From Streptomyces sp. CB01881 (GTDB taxonomy: Bacteria > Actinomycetota > Actinomycetes > Streptomycetales > Streptomycetaceae), in assembly GCF_002953255.1 (NCBI RefSeq), contig NZ_CP026498.1:204728-268727 (forward strand): DNA of 64,000 bases, read 5' to 3'. The first letter of the stretch is position 1, and the number at the start of each line of letters is the position of its first letter. This document shows, piece after piece, positions 24,676-33,095 of this stretch. The notes beneath the pieces were generated by a model. The model had not been told where the DNA came from and did no database searches. It was given only the letters and a program-made list of their open reading frames with translations. The translations under genes were made by a program, and so were the position numbers.

Positions 24676-25134
24676 TCAGCGCGGCGGAGGCAGCCTCGGC
24701 GGGGGCGGGGACCTGCGTTCGGGCGGTAGCGGCAGATCCGCCCAGACCGCCTTGCCGCCGCCGTCCGGGTAGCAGCCCCAGCGCACCGCGAGGCGGTCCA
24801 CGATGACCAGGCCGTGGCCACCGATCTGCCCTGGCCGGCGCGTGCCGAGGCGGGGCGGTTCGGGGCTGCGATCGGTGACCCGGACGCGCAGGCGGTCGCC
24901 GTGCCGGGTGAGGTCGAGATCGCGGGGGCCGCCGCCGTGGCGGACGGCGTTGCTGAGGAGCTCCGCGGCCACCAGGACGATGTCGTCCGTCGTCGGCGGT
25001 GAGTCGGCGAGATGCCAGCTGCGGAGGGCCTCACGGACGAAGGCGAGGCCGCCACGGACCGGGCAGGGGCCCCCGGAGTCCAGAGCCAGACGGCGGTGGC
25101 GGTGGAAGGCCGCTGGGGCGGTGAAGGGGCACAT
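24676..25134 (-). CDS. HATPase_c anti-sigma-factor-like ATP-binding protein
   Basis: 152 aa. The N-box is DIVLVAAELLSNAVRHGG, the G1 box LRVRVTDRSPEPP, and the G2 region GGHGLVIVDRLAVRWGC. This is the RsbW-like histidine-kinase-type ATPase fold without a phosphoacceptor His. Such proteins bind sigma or STAS partners and may phosphorylate STAS serines. It lies 69 bp after the STAS gene at 25204-25590, in the same direction, forming a likely pair. Start ATG 25134 has only a weak Shine-Dalgarno sequence. A Pro/Arg-rich tail ends the protein. Confidence 0.85.
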   Translation of the reverse strand: MCPFTAPAAFHRHRRLALDSGGPCPVRGGLAFVREALRSWHLADSPPTTDDIVLVAAELLSNAVRHGGGPRDLDLTRHGDRLRVRVTDRSPEPPRLGTRRPGQIGGHGLVIVDRLAVRWGCYPDGGGKAVWADLPLPPERRSPPPPRLPPPR

Positions 25135-25203
25135 GGTGGAAACCGGCCTGTCGGGAGGCGTCTCTCGCCCGGGCGTGTGCCCCGGTACGGCCGGGTTATG
25201 TGT

Positions 25204-25590
25204 TCAGCCCTCGCCGGATACCGGTACGTCGCCGGATACCGGTACGTCGTGGTGGGCGGCGGCCTCCTCGGCGGTGGCGTGGACGGGGAACAGCGCAGCG
25301 GCCTCGGTGAGCTCCAGGACCCGGCGCACCATCGGGGCCGGCGCGACCAGGACCAGCGGGACGCCCTCGTCAAGGGCCCGTCGGCGCAGGGCCAGGAGAA
25401 GGTTGAGGCCGCTGGAGGTGAACAGGTCCACGCCCGAGAGGTCGACGGCGAGAACGGAGGGCTTCTGGTCGAGCGCGGCACCCAGGGCCTGCGCGGCGGC
25501 CGGCTCGCTGTCCATCGTCACGTCACCGGCCAGGGAGCACACCAGAGCGGCTCCCACGCTGACGGTACCGGTCGTGAAACTGTCGGGCAC
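25204..25590 (-). CDS. STAS-domain anti-anti-sigma factor
   Basis: 128 aa from GTG 25590 with AGAGGAG upstream. The STAS fold shows VCSLAGDVTMDS, then 'SVLAVDLSGVDLFTSSGLNL', where the DxSxxxxxTSSGL stretch includes the Ser usually phosphorylated by RsbW-type kinases. The last residues DVPVSGDVPVSGEG come from an 18-bp tandem duplication at the 3' end. It should antagonise an anti-sigma factor such as its downstream neighbour. Confidence 0.88.
   Translation of the reverse strand: MPDSFTTGTVSVGAALVCSLAGDVTMDSEPAAAQALGAALDQKPSVLAVDLSGVDLFTSSGLNLLLALRRRALDEGVPLVLVAPAPMVRRVLELTEAAALFPVHATAEEAAAHHDVPVSGDVPVSGEG
25212..25247. repeat. 18-bp tandem duplication in the STAS gene 3' end
   Basis: CGCCGGATACCGGTACGT occurs at 25212-25229 and 25230-25247 without mismatch. 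It adds six residues (a DVPVSG unit) to the STAS C-terminus in frame, so it looks recent. Confidence 0.9.
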
Positions 25591-25625
25591 CGGTGTCTCC
25601 TCTGCGTCCGGTCCTGGTCGTAGGC

Positions 25626-25946
25626 TCAGGTCACCGTGTCTGCGGCGGCCCGCTCCGCCGTCGGCAGACCGGCGGCGGTCCCGGGCCCGGGGGCGTACGC
25701 CCAACTCTCGGCGATGCCCTCCAAGCTCTCCCAGAGCTCGGCGGCCTGGTCCCGCAGGTGGACCGCGATGGCGCTGCCGGCCTCGGTCGCCGCCAGGTAG
25801 GCGTCGATGCCGGTGACGGCGTGCCTGACGGTGCGGCGCATGGACTCCACTCCGCCGGCGTCGGCCCCTTCCTCGCAGGGCCGCCCGATCCTGTCGAACA
25901 GGAAATCGGACAGTCCGTTGAGCCTCTCGCGGGTCAGCTCTGTCAC
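25626..25946 (-). CDS. Hypothetical helical protein (106 aa)
   Basis: GTG 25946 follows GGGAGG by 7 nt. The sequence MTELTRERLNGLSDFLFDRI, with a single Cys and 'HLRDQAAELWESLEGIAESW', predicts a mostly helical soluble protein. It precedes the STAS gene by 35 bp in the same direction, so it is probably part of the same signalling operon. I recognise no family. Confidence 0.6.
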   Translation of the reverse strand: MTELTRERLNGLSDFLFDRIGRPCEEGADAGGVESMRRTVRHAVTGIDAYLAATEAGSAIAVHLRDQAAELWESLEGIAESWAYAPGPGTAAGLPTAERAAADTVT

Positions 25947-26070
25947 GGGGCCACCTCCCGGATCGCCGGTGCCTTATCAAGGGTTCGCCCGGATGCCGCA
26001 TATGTCAAGGTTTGCGTGAATTTTATGTCGTGCTTTCGGCACCGTGAATCGGCGGTCGTATCCTGGGGTC

Positions 26071-26364
26071 GTGGAGAACAACACAGCGGCGGCGCGGCGG
26101 TGGACCTTCCTGACCAACCACGCCCGCGTGCTGGTCCAGATCGCGCGCGACCCGGGTATCCGGGTCCGCGACATCGCCACGAGCTGCCTGCTGACCGAAC
26201 GCGCGGTCCAGCGCATCATCGCCGACCTCGAAGAGGCCGGCTACCTCACCCACGAGCGCACCGGCCGCAGCAACCACTACCACGTCATCGCCGGCAAGCA
26301 GCTGCGTCACCCCGCCGACAGCGGCCCCAGCCTCGCCGAGCTGCTGTCCGTCCTGCTGCACTGA
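26071..26364 (+). CDS. Winged-helix (MarR-like) DNA-binding protein
   Basis: 97 aa from GTG 26071. 'RWTFLTNHARVLVQIARDPG', then IRVRDIATSCLLTERAVQRIIADLEEAGYLTHERTGRSNHYHV, is a complete winged helix with its beta-hairpin wing. A start at 26044 would add nine residues, but the core begins at the shorter start. TATCCT at 26060-26065 lies 5-6 nt before the GTG, so the mRNA may be almost leaderless. Small stand-alone winged-helix proteins of this type regulate nearby genes. The target here is unknown. Confidence 0.75.
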   Translation: MENNTAAARRWTFLTNHARVLVQIARDPGIRVRDIATSCLLTERAVQRIIADLEEAGYLTHERTGRSNHYHVIAGKQLRHPADSGPSLAELLSVLLH

Positions 26365-26598
26365 CCGGGCACCCGGCTGCCGGGACCCGGGCTCCACGGC
26401 GCGTGGCGCGCAGCCGGCGGCCCCGGTCACCGGGCGGTTTCCAGTGGCCGGGCCCATCCCGGCCGACCGCGCGTCTGCCGCTCCGCTGCGCCGTAACCGC
26501 CCCGGCCCGCCGCCCTTCCACCCGTCCCGTGCCGGACCGGGTGCCGTCCCGCGCGCCCGGTCAGGTGTGAGGCGCGGTGATCCGGGCAGCCGCCCGGC

Positions 26599-27264
26599 AT
26601 GCTGCTGATCAGACCGCCGGGCGTCTATCCGCCCCAGGGGGACACCGATCTCCTCGTCGCGTGCGTGCGCCGTGAGGAACTGGACGGTTCCAGCCGGGTG
26701 CTCGACCTCGGCACCGGGACCGGCGCCGTGGCGCTCGCCGCCGCGGCGGCCGGGGCCCGGGTCACGGCCGTGGACCTGTCCGCCAGGGCCGTCGTGGCCG
26801 CCTGGCTGAACTCACGGCTGCGCCTGCACCGGATCCGGCTTCGCCGCGGTGACCTCGCCCGCCCGGTGGCCGGCCGGCGGTTCGACCTCATCACGGCCAA
26901 CCCCCCGTACGTTCCGACCGCCGAAGACCCCCGCCCCGGAGCGACTCCGGGGCGCGGAGCGGCGCTGGCCTGGGACGCCGGGCCGGACGGGCGGCTGCTG
27001 CTGGACCGGATCTGCCGCGAGGCCCCACGGCTCCTGGCGGCCGGCGGGGTGCTGCTCTTCGTGCAGTCCTCGCTCTCGGACGTCCACGCCTCGCTGGCGG
27101 CGTTGCGCGCGGCCGGCCTGCGGGCGGCGGTGGTGGCCCGGCGGCGGCAGGCCTTCGGGCCGGTGATGACGGCGCGCGCGGCTCTGTTCGAGCGGCGGGG
27201 CCTGATCGGTCCCGGCGAGCGCGAGGAGGAGCTGACGGTGGTGCGCGGTGTCCGGGACGAGTGA
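26599..27264 (+). CDS. HemK-like class I methyltransferase
   Basis: 221 aa. The SAM-binding motif I is VLDLGTGTGAVALAAAAAG, followed by VTAVDLSARAV. The catalytic motif is DLITANPPYVPT (NPPY), which marks N-methyltransferases that act on Gln, Asn or adenine, as in HemK/PrmC. A 'RGAALAWDAGPDGRLLLDRI' segment follows, as in PrmC. The N-terminal PrmC helical domain is missing, so it resembles the short HemK2-like form. It overlaps the CDGSH gene by 17 bp. Substrate unknown. Confidence 0.85.
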   Translation: MLLIRPPGVYPPQGDTDLLVACVRREELDGSSRVLDLGTGTGAVALAAAAAGARVTAVDLSARAVVAAWLNSRLRLHRIRLRRGDLARPVAGRRFDLITANPPYVPTAEDPRPGATPGRGAALAWDAGPDGRLLLDRICREAPRLLAAGGVLLFVQSSLSDVHASLAALRAAGLRAAVVARRRQAFGPVMTARAALFERRGLIGPGEREEELTVVRGVRDE

Positions 27265-27484
27265 CCGGGCCGCGACCAGGGTGGTCGTCGTGCCCGGCGG
27301 GCCGTTGCTCGTCGAGGGCCCGGTGGAGGTCGTCCTGCCGAACGGCACGGTGCGCGTCGCCGACCGCCCGGTGGTGGCGCTGTGCGCCTGCCGGCGCAGC
27401 CGGCGCTACCCGTTCTGCGACACCAGCCACCGGCGGCGCGCCCGTGCGGACCGGAGCTCAGCCCGGCCCGGGCGGCAGGGGTGA
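27248..27484 (+). CDS. CDGSH-type [2Fe-2S] protein
   Basis: 78 aa from GTG 27248. LCACRRSRRYPFCDTSHRRR contains the CxCx8-9PxCDxxH ligand set (three Cys and one His) that binds a labile [2Fe-2S] cluster. The N-terminal beta strands (VVVVPGGPLLVEGPVEVVLP) complete the mitoNEET-like fold. It starts inside the methyltransferase gene, and its 3' end overlaps the convergent heme-oxygenase-fold gene by 27 bp. It probably transfers electrons or a cluster to that neighbour. Confidence 0.85.
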   Translation: MSGTSDRAATRVVVVPGGPLLVEGPVEVVLPNGTVRVADRPVVALCACRRSRRYPFCDTSHRRRARADRSSARPGRQG

Positions 27485-28453
27485 ACGCAGCGAGGTCCGG
27501 CCGGTGCGCCAGTGGCCGAGCAGGTGGTCGGCGAACCGGTCGTCCACGACTTCGGCGGCCGCGATGCCGAACGCGATGTCGGGTTCCAACCCGGGTTCCT
27601 GGACGGCCAGTTCCTCGATCACGCCACGGCGGACCAGTTGTTCGTGGACGGCGTCCGCCTCGACGTGCTCACGGTAGAACAGGGTGCCGTCCGGTCCGGC
27701 GCCGAGGCGTTCCAGCGCGGTGGCGAGGCGGGCGGAGGCCGGCGAGGAGGTGATCTCCAGGGCGGCGAAGTGCCCGACGGCGGCGCCGCGCAGGGAGCGG
27801 TGGAGTCCGAGGAGGGTCATCAGGTTGACCACCGCCAGCGCGGGCGCCGGGACCAGGTCGAGGTAGTGCCCGTACCCGGGGTCGAGGCCGAAGTCGGCCA
27901 TCATCCGGGCGAAGAGCAGGCAGTGGGCGCGGTCGGGGCGCCCGGCGCCGTACTCGTCGTACGCCACCGTCATCAGGACCGCCTGGGCGGGGCCGTGGAT
28001 GCGCGGCAGCATCCACAGCTGCGGGTCGGCCTCCTTGAGGTGGTAGACGGAGCGGTGCACGAGGTACTCGCGGGCGTGCCGGCGCTCGCCCTCGGCCAGG
28101 AGGAAGTGGGACGGCCCGCTCCCGTCGGCGGGCTCGGCCAGCAGCCGTTCCAGCGCCTCCGGCAGGGGCCGCACCGGGGCTGCGTCGGCGCGCACCGCCG
28201 CCAGGAAGGGACGCTCCAACTCTCCCCGGAAGTAGAGGAGTTCGGGCTCCCACTCCCAGTCGGGGTGGACCCCGGGCAGGCCGCGGTCGTGGAGCTCGTA
28301 GCAGAGGTGGAGGGCGAGCTGGTGGTCCTCGCCCCACGGATCGGTGCACGGGCCGGGCCGCGCGCGGAGGCGGCCGGCGCCGGGCGGTCCGGCGGTCACC
28401 AGGCCCAGCACGGCCTCCGACTGCGGCCCCCGCGGGGCCGGGAGCCGTCTCAC
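27458..28453 (-). CDS. Iron-containing redox enzyme, heme-oxygenase-like fold
   Basis: 331 aa from GTG 28453 (GTGA overlap with the DUF3040-like gene). Helical segments with 'GEDHQLALHLCYELHDRGL', HAREYLVHRSVYHLKEADP and 'ALEITSSPASARLATALERL' followed by FYREHVEADAVHE provide the His/Glu pattern of the heme-oxygenase-like di-iron oxidase family (PF14518-like). Members carry out oxygen-dependent C-C or N-oxygenation chemistry. It is convergent with, and overlaps, the CDGSH gene, an association that suggests electron supply by the [2Fe-2S] protein. Substrate unknown. Confidence 0.8.
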   Translation of the reverse strand: MRRLPAPRGPQSEAVLGLVTAGPPGAGRLRARPGPCTDPWGEDHQLALHLCYELHDRGLPGVHPDWEWEPELLYFRGELERPFLAAVRADAAPVRPLPEALERLLAEPADGSGPSHFLLAEGERRHAREYLVHRSVYHLKEADPQLWMLPRIHGPAQAVLMTVAYDEYGAGRPDRAHCLLFARMMADFGLDPGYGHYLDLVPAPALAVVNLMTLLGLHRSLRGAAVGHFAALEITSSPASARLATALERLGAGPDGTLFYREHVEADAVHEQLVRRGVIEELAVQEPGLEPDIAFGIAAAEVVDDRFADHLLGHWRTGRTSLRSPLPPGPG

Positions 28454-28755
28454 CGCCCGCTCCGGCGGCCCTCGGTGCCGGCGCACAGCACCACGAAGGC
28501 GATACCCGGCGTCAGGGCCCAGCAGCAGGCGAAGGCCCAGAACACGGCCGCCACCGAGGTCCGCAGGCCCGCCACCAGCAGGCCCGGTGAGAGCAGCCCC
28601 GACAGCAGCACCGGGCGGGGCCGGAGCCCGGACACGACGTCCCGGGCCCGGCTGCGCAGTCCGAGGCCGGACCTGCGCAGCACGGCGTCCAGTTCGTGGT
28701 CCCTGCGGAGTCCGCCGTCGATCCGGAGCAGCGCCGCCCGTTCCTGCCGGTCCAT
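28450..28755 (-). CDS. DUF3040-like small membrane protein
   Basis: 101 aa, ATG 28755 with GAGGAGG upstream. The N-terminus MDRQERAALLRIDGGLRRD resembles the SxxExxxLxxIexxLxxxD opening of DUF3040 proteins. Two membrane segments follow (LLSGLLSPGLLVAGL and VFWAFACCWALTPGIAFVVL). It is translationally coupled to the redox enzyme gene. Function unknown. Confidence 0.65.
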   Translation of the reverse strand: MDRQERAALLRIDGGLRRDHELDAVLRRSGLGLRSRARDVVSGLRPRPVLLSGLLSPGLLVAGLRTSVAAVFWAFACCWALTPGIAFVVLCAGTEGRRSGR

Positions 28756-28821
28756 CCTGACCGCCTCCTCGCGGTGGCCCGTCCCCCGTTCGCCGGAGCG
28801 GCTTCCCCGGATCCGCCCCGG

Positions 28822-31278
28822 CTAACGCCCGGGACCCGGCTCGACGGCCGGGGGCAGGCGCACGGCCAGCAGGCAGCTGTCGTCCGCGGGGTTGGGGCCG
28901 CCGAGGCCGGCGACGATGTGGTCGAGGCAGTCCGCGAGTGCGGTCGCGCCGCACTCCTCGGCGGCCCGCAGGAGTGGTTCCGGGCGGCCCGAGCCGCCCT
29001 CGCGGCGGTTGAGCAGGCCGTCGGTCCACAGCAGCACGGTGTCGCCGGGCCGGAGCGCCAGCTCGGCGTCGCGGTAGGCGGTGGCGCGGTCGGCCCCGAG
29101 CACGGTGCCGGCCGGGCCCTGCGCGAGGGCGGCGGTGCCGGCGCGCAGCACCGCCGGCGGCGGGTGCCCGGCGGCGCTCCAGACGAGTGCGCGGGCGGCC
29201 GGGTCGAGCAGGCCGCACAGGACGCTCGCGATGTGGCGGCTGCCCTGGTGGCAGAGCATGGTGTTGAGCCGCCCGAGGACCGCCGCCGGGCCGGCACCGG
29301 TGTAGCACAGGCCGCGCAGGGCGTGCCGGAGTTCGGCCATGCCCACGGCGGCCGCCACGCCGTGGCCGCTGACGTCGCCGACGGCGAGCAGGACCGTGCC
29401 GTCGGGCAGCGGCAGCAGGTCGTACCAGTCGCCGCCCACCCGGGGCTGCTCCCCGGCGGGCAGGTACCGGGCCGCGTGGTCGAGGCCGGAGGCCGACGGG
29501 TCGGGCCCGGTGGGCGTCGGCATCAGCGCGCTCTGCAGGGCCCGCGTCATCCGGTGTTCGGCTCCGGCGCGGCGCCGCTGCTCGGCGAGCCGGGCCCTGG
29601 CCGCCGTCAGGGCCTGCTCGGTGCGGTGCCAGGCGGTGACGTCCTGGACGACGCCGCGGACGGTCCGCGCGGGGCCGCCGGCCGGGGCGGTCAGCGCCTC
29701 CGCGGTGACCCGGACGGTGCGCGGCCCGGCACCGGTCGTGCCGACGGCGACCTCCAGGGTGGCGTTCCGCTGCCCCGCGAGCAGGCGGCGGGCGAGCAGC
29801 CGGACGGCGGGGCGGTCCGCGGGGGCGACGCACGCCAGGACCTCCGCGGGCGTGGCGCCGGCCCGGCCAGGGTCCAGGCCGAGCATCCGCAGCGCCTCCT
29901 CGGAGAGTTCGAGGCCGGGCGAGCCGGCGGACCACCAGAAACTGCCGAGGCCGGCCAGCCGGTGTGCCTCACCGAGCCGCGCCGCCCGCTCGGCCGCGCC
30001 GCCCCGGTGCCGCCAGGTGAGCAGGACCCCGTCGAGGAAGGGCACCGCCCGCAGGCTCAGCCTTCCGGCGGCCCCGGTGTCCGGCCGGGTGAAGTCCGTG
30101 GTCCAGCCCTCGTACGGGACGCCGTCGGCGGCAGCGCCCAGGATCCGTTCGAACGCGCCGGAGGCCACCAGCCCGGGGTGGAGCTCGCTGAGCCGCCGGC
30201 CCTCCGCCGGGCCCGGGCCGGCGGCGGCGTTGGCGTAGCCGACCCGCAGGTCGGTGATCGACCCGCCGTCGACGCCCCGGCGGACGGCCGAGAGCACCAG
30301 CACCGGCGCGTACATGGCGTCGAGGACCGCGCGGAACCAGTACTCGCCGCCCGGGACCTCCAGTCCCGGCCCGCCGTCGCCGGCGGCGCCCACCCGCAGG
30401 AGGTGCCCGGCCGCCAGGTTCGCGAGCGCGTCGACGTAACGGCTGGCCGCGCGGGCCCGGTCGGCCCGCCCCTCCCATCCGAGGCTCATCGCCCCGACGA
30501 TCCGGTCGCCGCGGCGCAGCGGCACGGCGCAGGCGATCCGGCCCGGCACGATCCGGCCGGTGTCGGGCGGGCGCTCCCCGGGCCGGTCGGGGTCGAACTC
30601 CCAGACCATGCCTCCGCCGTGCGCCGCCGCGACCAGCGGCACCCCGGTCTCCGGCGGGATCCGGCGCCACTGGCTGATCCGGCGCGGCTCCACCCCGTGG
30701 CTCCCGACCAGGGCCAGGGCTCCGTCCGGTTCCAGCAGGCCGAGCACCACGGCGAGGACGCCCAGCGGCGCGAGCGCGACCTCGTGCAACAGCCGGGCCA
30801 GCTCCTCGGGGGTGTCCGCACCGGCGAGTGCCGAGGCGGCCAGGTGGTACCGGGCGGCCAGACCCGGCACCGGTGTCAGGCGCGCCGCAGCGGGCGGGGC
30901 CGGCACGGGCGGGTGCGGGTCCTGCAGCCGCGGCGGGACGGCGGCCGGCGCCGTGACGGGGCCGGGGACCGGGAGGTCCTCGTCGACCGCGGTGTCGCCC
31001 TCCAGCGGGGCCGCGATGCCCACCAGGCCGGCGGCGATGTCCGCCAGCTTGCGGTTGGTGTCCTGGGAGAGCTGGACGAGATGGCCGAAGGCCTCGTCCG
31101 GCGTGCAGCCGAGCCGTTCGGTGAGCATGCCCTTGGCCTGCTCGATCACCCCGCGGCTGCGCATCGCGCGGCGCAGCCCGTCGGCCTCGGCGCGCAGCCG
31201 GTCCACGGCCTCCCGCAGCACGGCCGTCTCCCCGGTGCGGGCGGACGTGCCGGAGCTGTCACCGGCGGGTTCAGACAC
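28822..31278 (-). CDS. SpoIIE-type PP2C phosphatase with ANTAR, GAF and PAS-like domains
   Basis: 818 aa. An ANTAR-like region (about 20-85: 'RSRGVIEQAKGMLTERLG' with the AFxxL-x-xxSQ pattern) comes first. GAF-like and PAS-like sensory domains follow, then a coiled coil and the C-terminal SpoIIE phosphatase (about 600-818: GGDWYDLLPLPDGT, GDVSGHGVAAAVGMAELR, LLWTDGLLNRREGG, DDSCLLAVRLP). The Asp residues that bind Mn/Mg are present. It would dephosphorylate a STAS protein, and it overlaps the upstream STAS gene by 8 bp, so that protein is the probable substrate. Confidence 0.9.
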   Translation of the reverse strand: MSEPAGDSSGTSARTGETAVLREAVDRLRAEADGLRRAMRSRGVIEQAKGMLTERLGCTPDEAFGHLVQLSQDTNRKLADIAAGLVGIAAPLEGDTAVDEDLPVPGPVTAPAAVPPRLQDPHPPVPAPPAAARLTPVPGLAARYHLAASALAGADTPEELARLLHEVALAPLGVLAVVLGLLEPDGALALVGSHGVEPRRISQWRRIPPETGVPLVAAAHGGGMVWEFDPDRPGERPPDTGRIVPGRIACAVPLRRGDRIVGAMSLGWEGRADRARAASRYVDALANLAAGHLLRVGAAGDGGPGLEVPGGEYWFRAVLDAMYAPVLVLSAVRRGVDGGSITDLRVGYANAAAGPGPAEGRRLSELHPGLVASGAFERILGAAADGVPYEGWTTDFTRPDTGAAGRLSLRAVPFLDGVLLTWRHRGGAAERAARLGEAHRLAGLGSFWWSAGSPGLELSEEALRMLGLDPGRAGATPAEVLACVAPADRPAVRLLARRLLAGQRNATLEVAVGTTGAGPRTVRVTAEALTAPAGGPARTVRGVVQDVTAWHRTEQALTAARARLAEQRRRAGAEHRMTRALQSALMPTPTGPDPSASGLDHAARYLPAGEQPRVGGDWYDLLPLPDGTVLLAVGDVSGHGVAAAVGMAELRHALRGLCYTGAGPAAVLGRLNTMLCHQGSRHIASVLCGLLDPAARALVWSAAGHPPPAVLRAGTAALAQGPAGTVLGADRATAYRDAELALRPGDTVLLWTDGLLNRREGGSGRPEPLLRAAEECGATALADCLDHIVAGLGGPNPADDSCLLAVRLPPAVEPGPGR

Positions 31279-31603
31279 AGGCCGCCGCCGTGTCGGGGTA
31301 GAGCGGCAGCAGCGCCGCCACCCCGGTGAGGTCGATCAGGTCCCGGACCCTCGGGCCGGCGCCGGCCAACCGCAGGGCGCCGTTCCCGTCCCGGGCCCGC
31401 CGGGCCGCGCCGAGCAGGACGTTGAGGCCGGTCGAGTCGATGAAGCCGACGGCGGCGAGGTCGACGACCAGACGGACCGCCCCGCCGTCCACCAGGAAGT
31501 GGAGCAGCCGCCGGACCTCCGTCGCCGCGAAGTCGTCGAGGTCCCCGCTGAGCGGGACCACCGTCCAGCCGTTGACCTCGGGAAAGTCCTTCATCTCGGT
31601 CAC
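31271..31603 (-). CDS. STAS-domain anti-anti-sigma factor
   Basis: 110 aa from GTG 31603, which overlaps the stop of a small upstream frame as GTGA; an alternative ATG lies nine bases downstream. 'VRLVVDLAAVGFIDSTGLNV' is the STAS core, with Ser in DST at the phosphorylation position. It overlaps the SpoIIE-type phosphatase gene by 8 bp, making a compact switch module: the phosphatase reactivates the STAS protein, which then sequesters an anti-sigma factor. Confidence 0.88.
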   Translation of the reverse strand: MTEMKDFPEVNGWTVVPLSGDLDDFAATEVRRLLHFLVDGGAVRLVVDLAAVGFIDSTGLNVLLGAARRARDGNGALRLAGAGPRVRDLIDLTGVAALLPLYPDTAAACV

Positions 31604-31791
31604 CCTCGACACCGTGGCCCCATGGTTCGGGGCCTCCTCAAGGCTAGGTCGTGGACGGCGCCGGGTGCGAACCGCCGTGGGGGGACGAGCGTGACGAAGC
31701 ACGGGGCGGCGAACGCCATCGACCGTCGGAGCAGCTCGATGGTCCGACCCCGTTCCCAGAAGTCGGCCAGGGCGCACCGCAGGACGTCCAC
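31600..31791 (-). CDS. Small unrecognised protein coupled to the STAS gene
   Basis: A frame ending at TGA 31600-31602 reads PELVDVLRCALADFWERG, then TIELLRRSMAFAAPCFVTLV. It has ordinary amino-acid usage and a GTGA overlap with the STAS start. The first usable start I see is GTG 31791 (63 aa), but its Shine-Dalgarno spacing is poor and the frame stays open upstream, so the true start is uncertain or the gene is truncated. Function unknown. Confidence 0.4.
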   Translation of the reverse strand: MDVLRCALADFWERGRTIELLRRSMAFAAPCFVTLVPPRRFAPGAVHDLALRRPRTMGPRCRG

Positions 31792-31877
31792 CAGCTCCGG
31801 CGGCGCACGGGCGCCGTCTGCCTCCGGACACGACCTCCTTCCCGGACACGGCGGGACCCTCGCAGCCGCCGTCGCCG

Positions 31878-33035
31878 TCAGGCGGGCCAGCGCAGCACGG
31901 CGCCGAGGCCGCCGGCCGGTCCCGGGGCGGTGTCGGGGACGAGCACGGCGTCCGCTCCGGCCGCGACCGCGCAGCGCAGCAGGGCATCGGCGGCCGGCGC
32001 CAGGCGCGGGTCGTCCACGCCCATGCTGCGGACGGTGGCCCGGTCGACACCGATGTGGTCGGCCCGCGGCCCGGTCCACACCGGGCGGTCCGGATCGTGA
32101 CGGCCCGCCTGGACCAGGAGGGTGGCGAGCCGGTGCTGCTGTGCGGCGCTCACCACGGCGGGGACGCCCTGGGCGGCGGCGCCGGGCGCGGTCTCGGTGC
32201 CGCCGCCGTCCGTGGCGTGCTCACCGGGACGGCCGAGGCCCGCGTGGAAGTCGTCCAGGACGGCGTCGAGGTGTCGGCGCCGGTGGTCTTCCCAGGCCTC
32301 GTCCAGGCGCCGGTCGAAGACCTCGTGCGCGATGCCGCCGGCCCGCCCGCCGCCGTCGACCTCGGTGGTGACCGCCCGGAGGCCCTGCGGCAGCCGGTGA
32401 TGGACCGCCCGGCGCTCGCCGACGTCGCCGGTGAGGACGAGCAGGCAGGCGCCGCTGTCGGGCCAGACCCGGGCGATGTGGTCGGCGATGATGCCCGCCG
32501 TGCGCTCCCAGGTGTCCTCGCGGCGGTGGCGGTAGTGCCACTCGCGACGGTCGGCGGGCGGGGCCCGGTGGCCCCGGGCCTGCCGCTGCGGCCCTTCGAC
32601 GGTGCCGGCCGGCGTGTTGCGGCCGAGCGCGCGCAGCTCCAGTTCGGCGCCGGTGCGGTCGACGGCGGCGATCAGGCAGCCGGCCGCCGTGTCGTCCAGC
32701 AGGGCGAGCAGCGGGGCGGTGTGCGGCAGCGGCCCCCAGGTGGCGGCGACGTCCGGCGGGGAGGCGCTGAGCGGGGCGTCGAGCGCCACCGCGCCGTCCG
32801 CGGCGAACAGCGCCCGACCGGGCGGGGAACCGGCGGCCGGCAGGCCGGCGAGGTACTCGCCGACGGCGCCGCGGGTGGGCCCGTCGACGCCGAGGTCGGC
32901 GAGCCGGTGCACCGCGGCGCGGTCGATCAGTGCGCGGCGCTGCGCCGCGTCCTCGGTGGCGTGGGAGGTGTCGAGGTAGACGGAGGCCCAGGGACCGGGC
33001 CGTTCGAGCAGTGGAGCGAGAGAGGCGAGTTGCAT
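31878..33035 (-). CDS. baeRF2 (Rv2629-like) protein
   Basis: 385 aa from ATG 33035 with GGGGAG 7 nt upstream. The N-terminus MQLASLAPLLERPGPWASVYLDTS and the middle 'REWHYRHRREDTWERTAGII' match the bacterial archaeo-eukaryotic release-factor family 2, whose M. tuberculosis member Rv2629 is linked to ribosome hibernation and stress. The C-terminal 'RATVRSMGVDDPRLAPAADA' belongs to the eRF1-like third domain. A SigB-type promoter motif sits 36 bp upstream. Expected to bind ribosomes under stress. Biochemistry here is not visible. Confidence 0.8.
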   Translation of the reverse strand: MQLASLAPLLERPGPWASVYLDTSHATEDAAQRRALIDRAAVHRLADLGVDGPTRGAVGEYLAGLPAAGSPPGRALFAADGAVALDAPLSASPPDVAATWGPLPHTAPLLALLDDTAAGCLIAAVDRTGAELELRALGRNTPAGTVEGPQRQARGHRAPPADRREWHYRHRREDTWERTAGIIADHIARVWPDSGACLLVLTGDVGERRAVHHRLPQGLRAVTTEVDGGGRAGGIAHEVFDRRLDEAWEDHRRRHLDAVLDDFHAGLGRPGEHATDGGGTETAPGAAAQGVPAVVSAAQQHRLATLLVQAGRHDPDRPVWTGPRADHIGVDRATVRSMGVDDPRLAPAADALLRCAVAAGADAVLVPDTAPGPAGGLGAVLRWPA

Positions 33036-33070
33036 GGCTGACTCCCCGTTTCGGTGGGTCGCCCGTGCGC

Positions 33071-33095
33071 CTACCCCGCGGCGGCGGGCGGACAC
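33071..33095 (-). promoter_or_regulatory. SigB-type promoter motif before the baeRF2 gene
   Basis: On the minus strand GTGT (33095-33092), 15 nt, then GGGTAG (33076-33071) fits the streptomycete SigB-type form GNNT-N14-16-GGGTAY except for the last base. The -10-like element is 36 bp from the ATG. The same form with the same spacing occurs at three other gene starts in this window. Confidence 0.55.
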
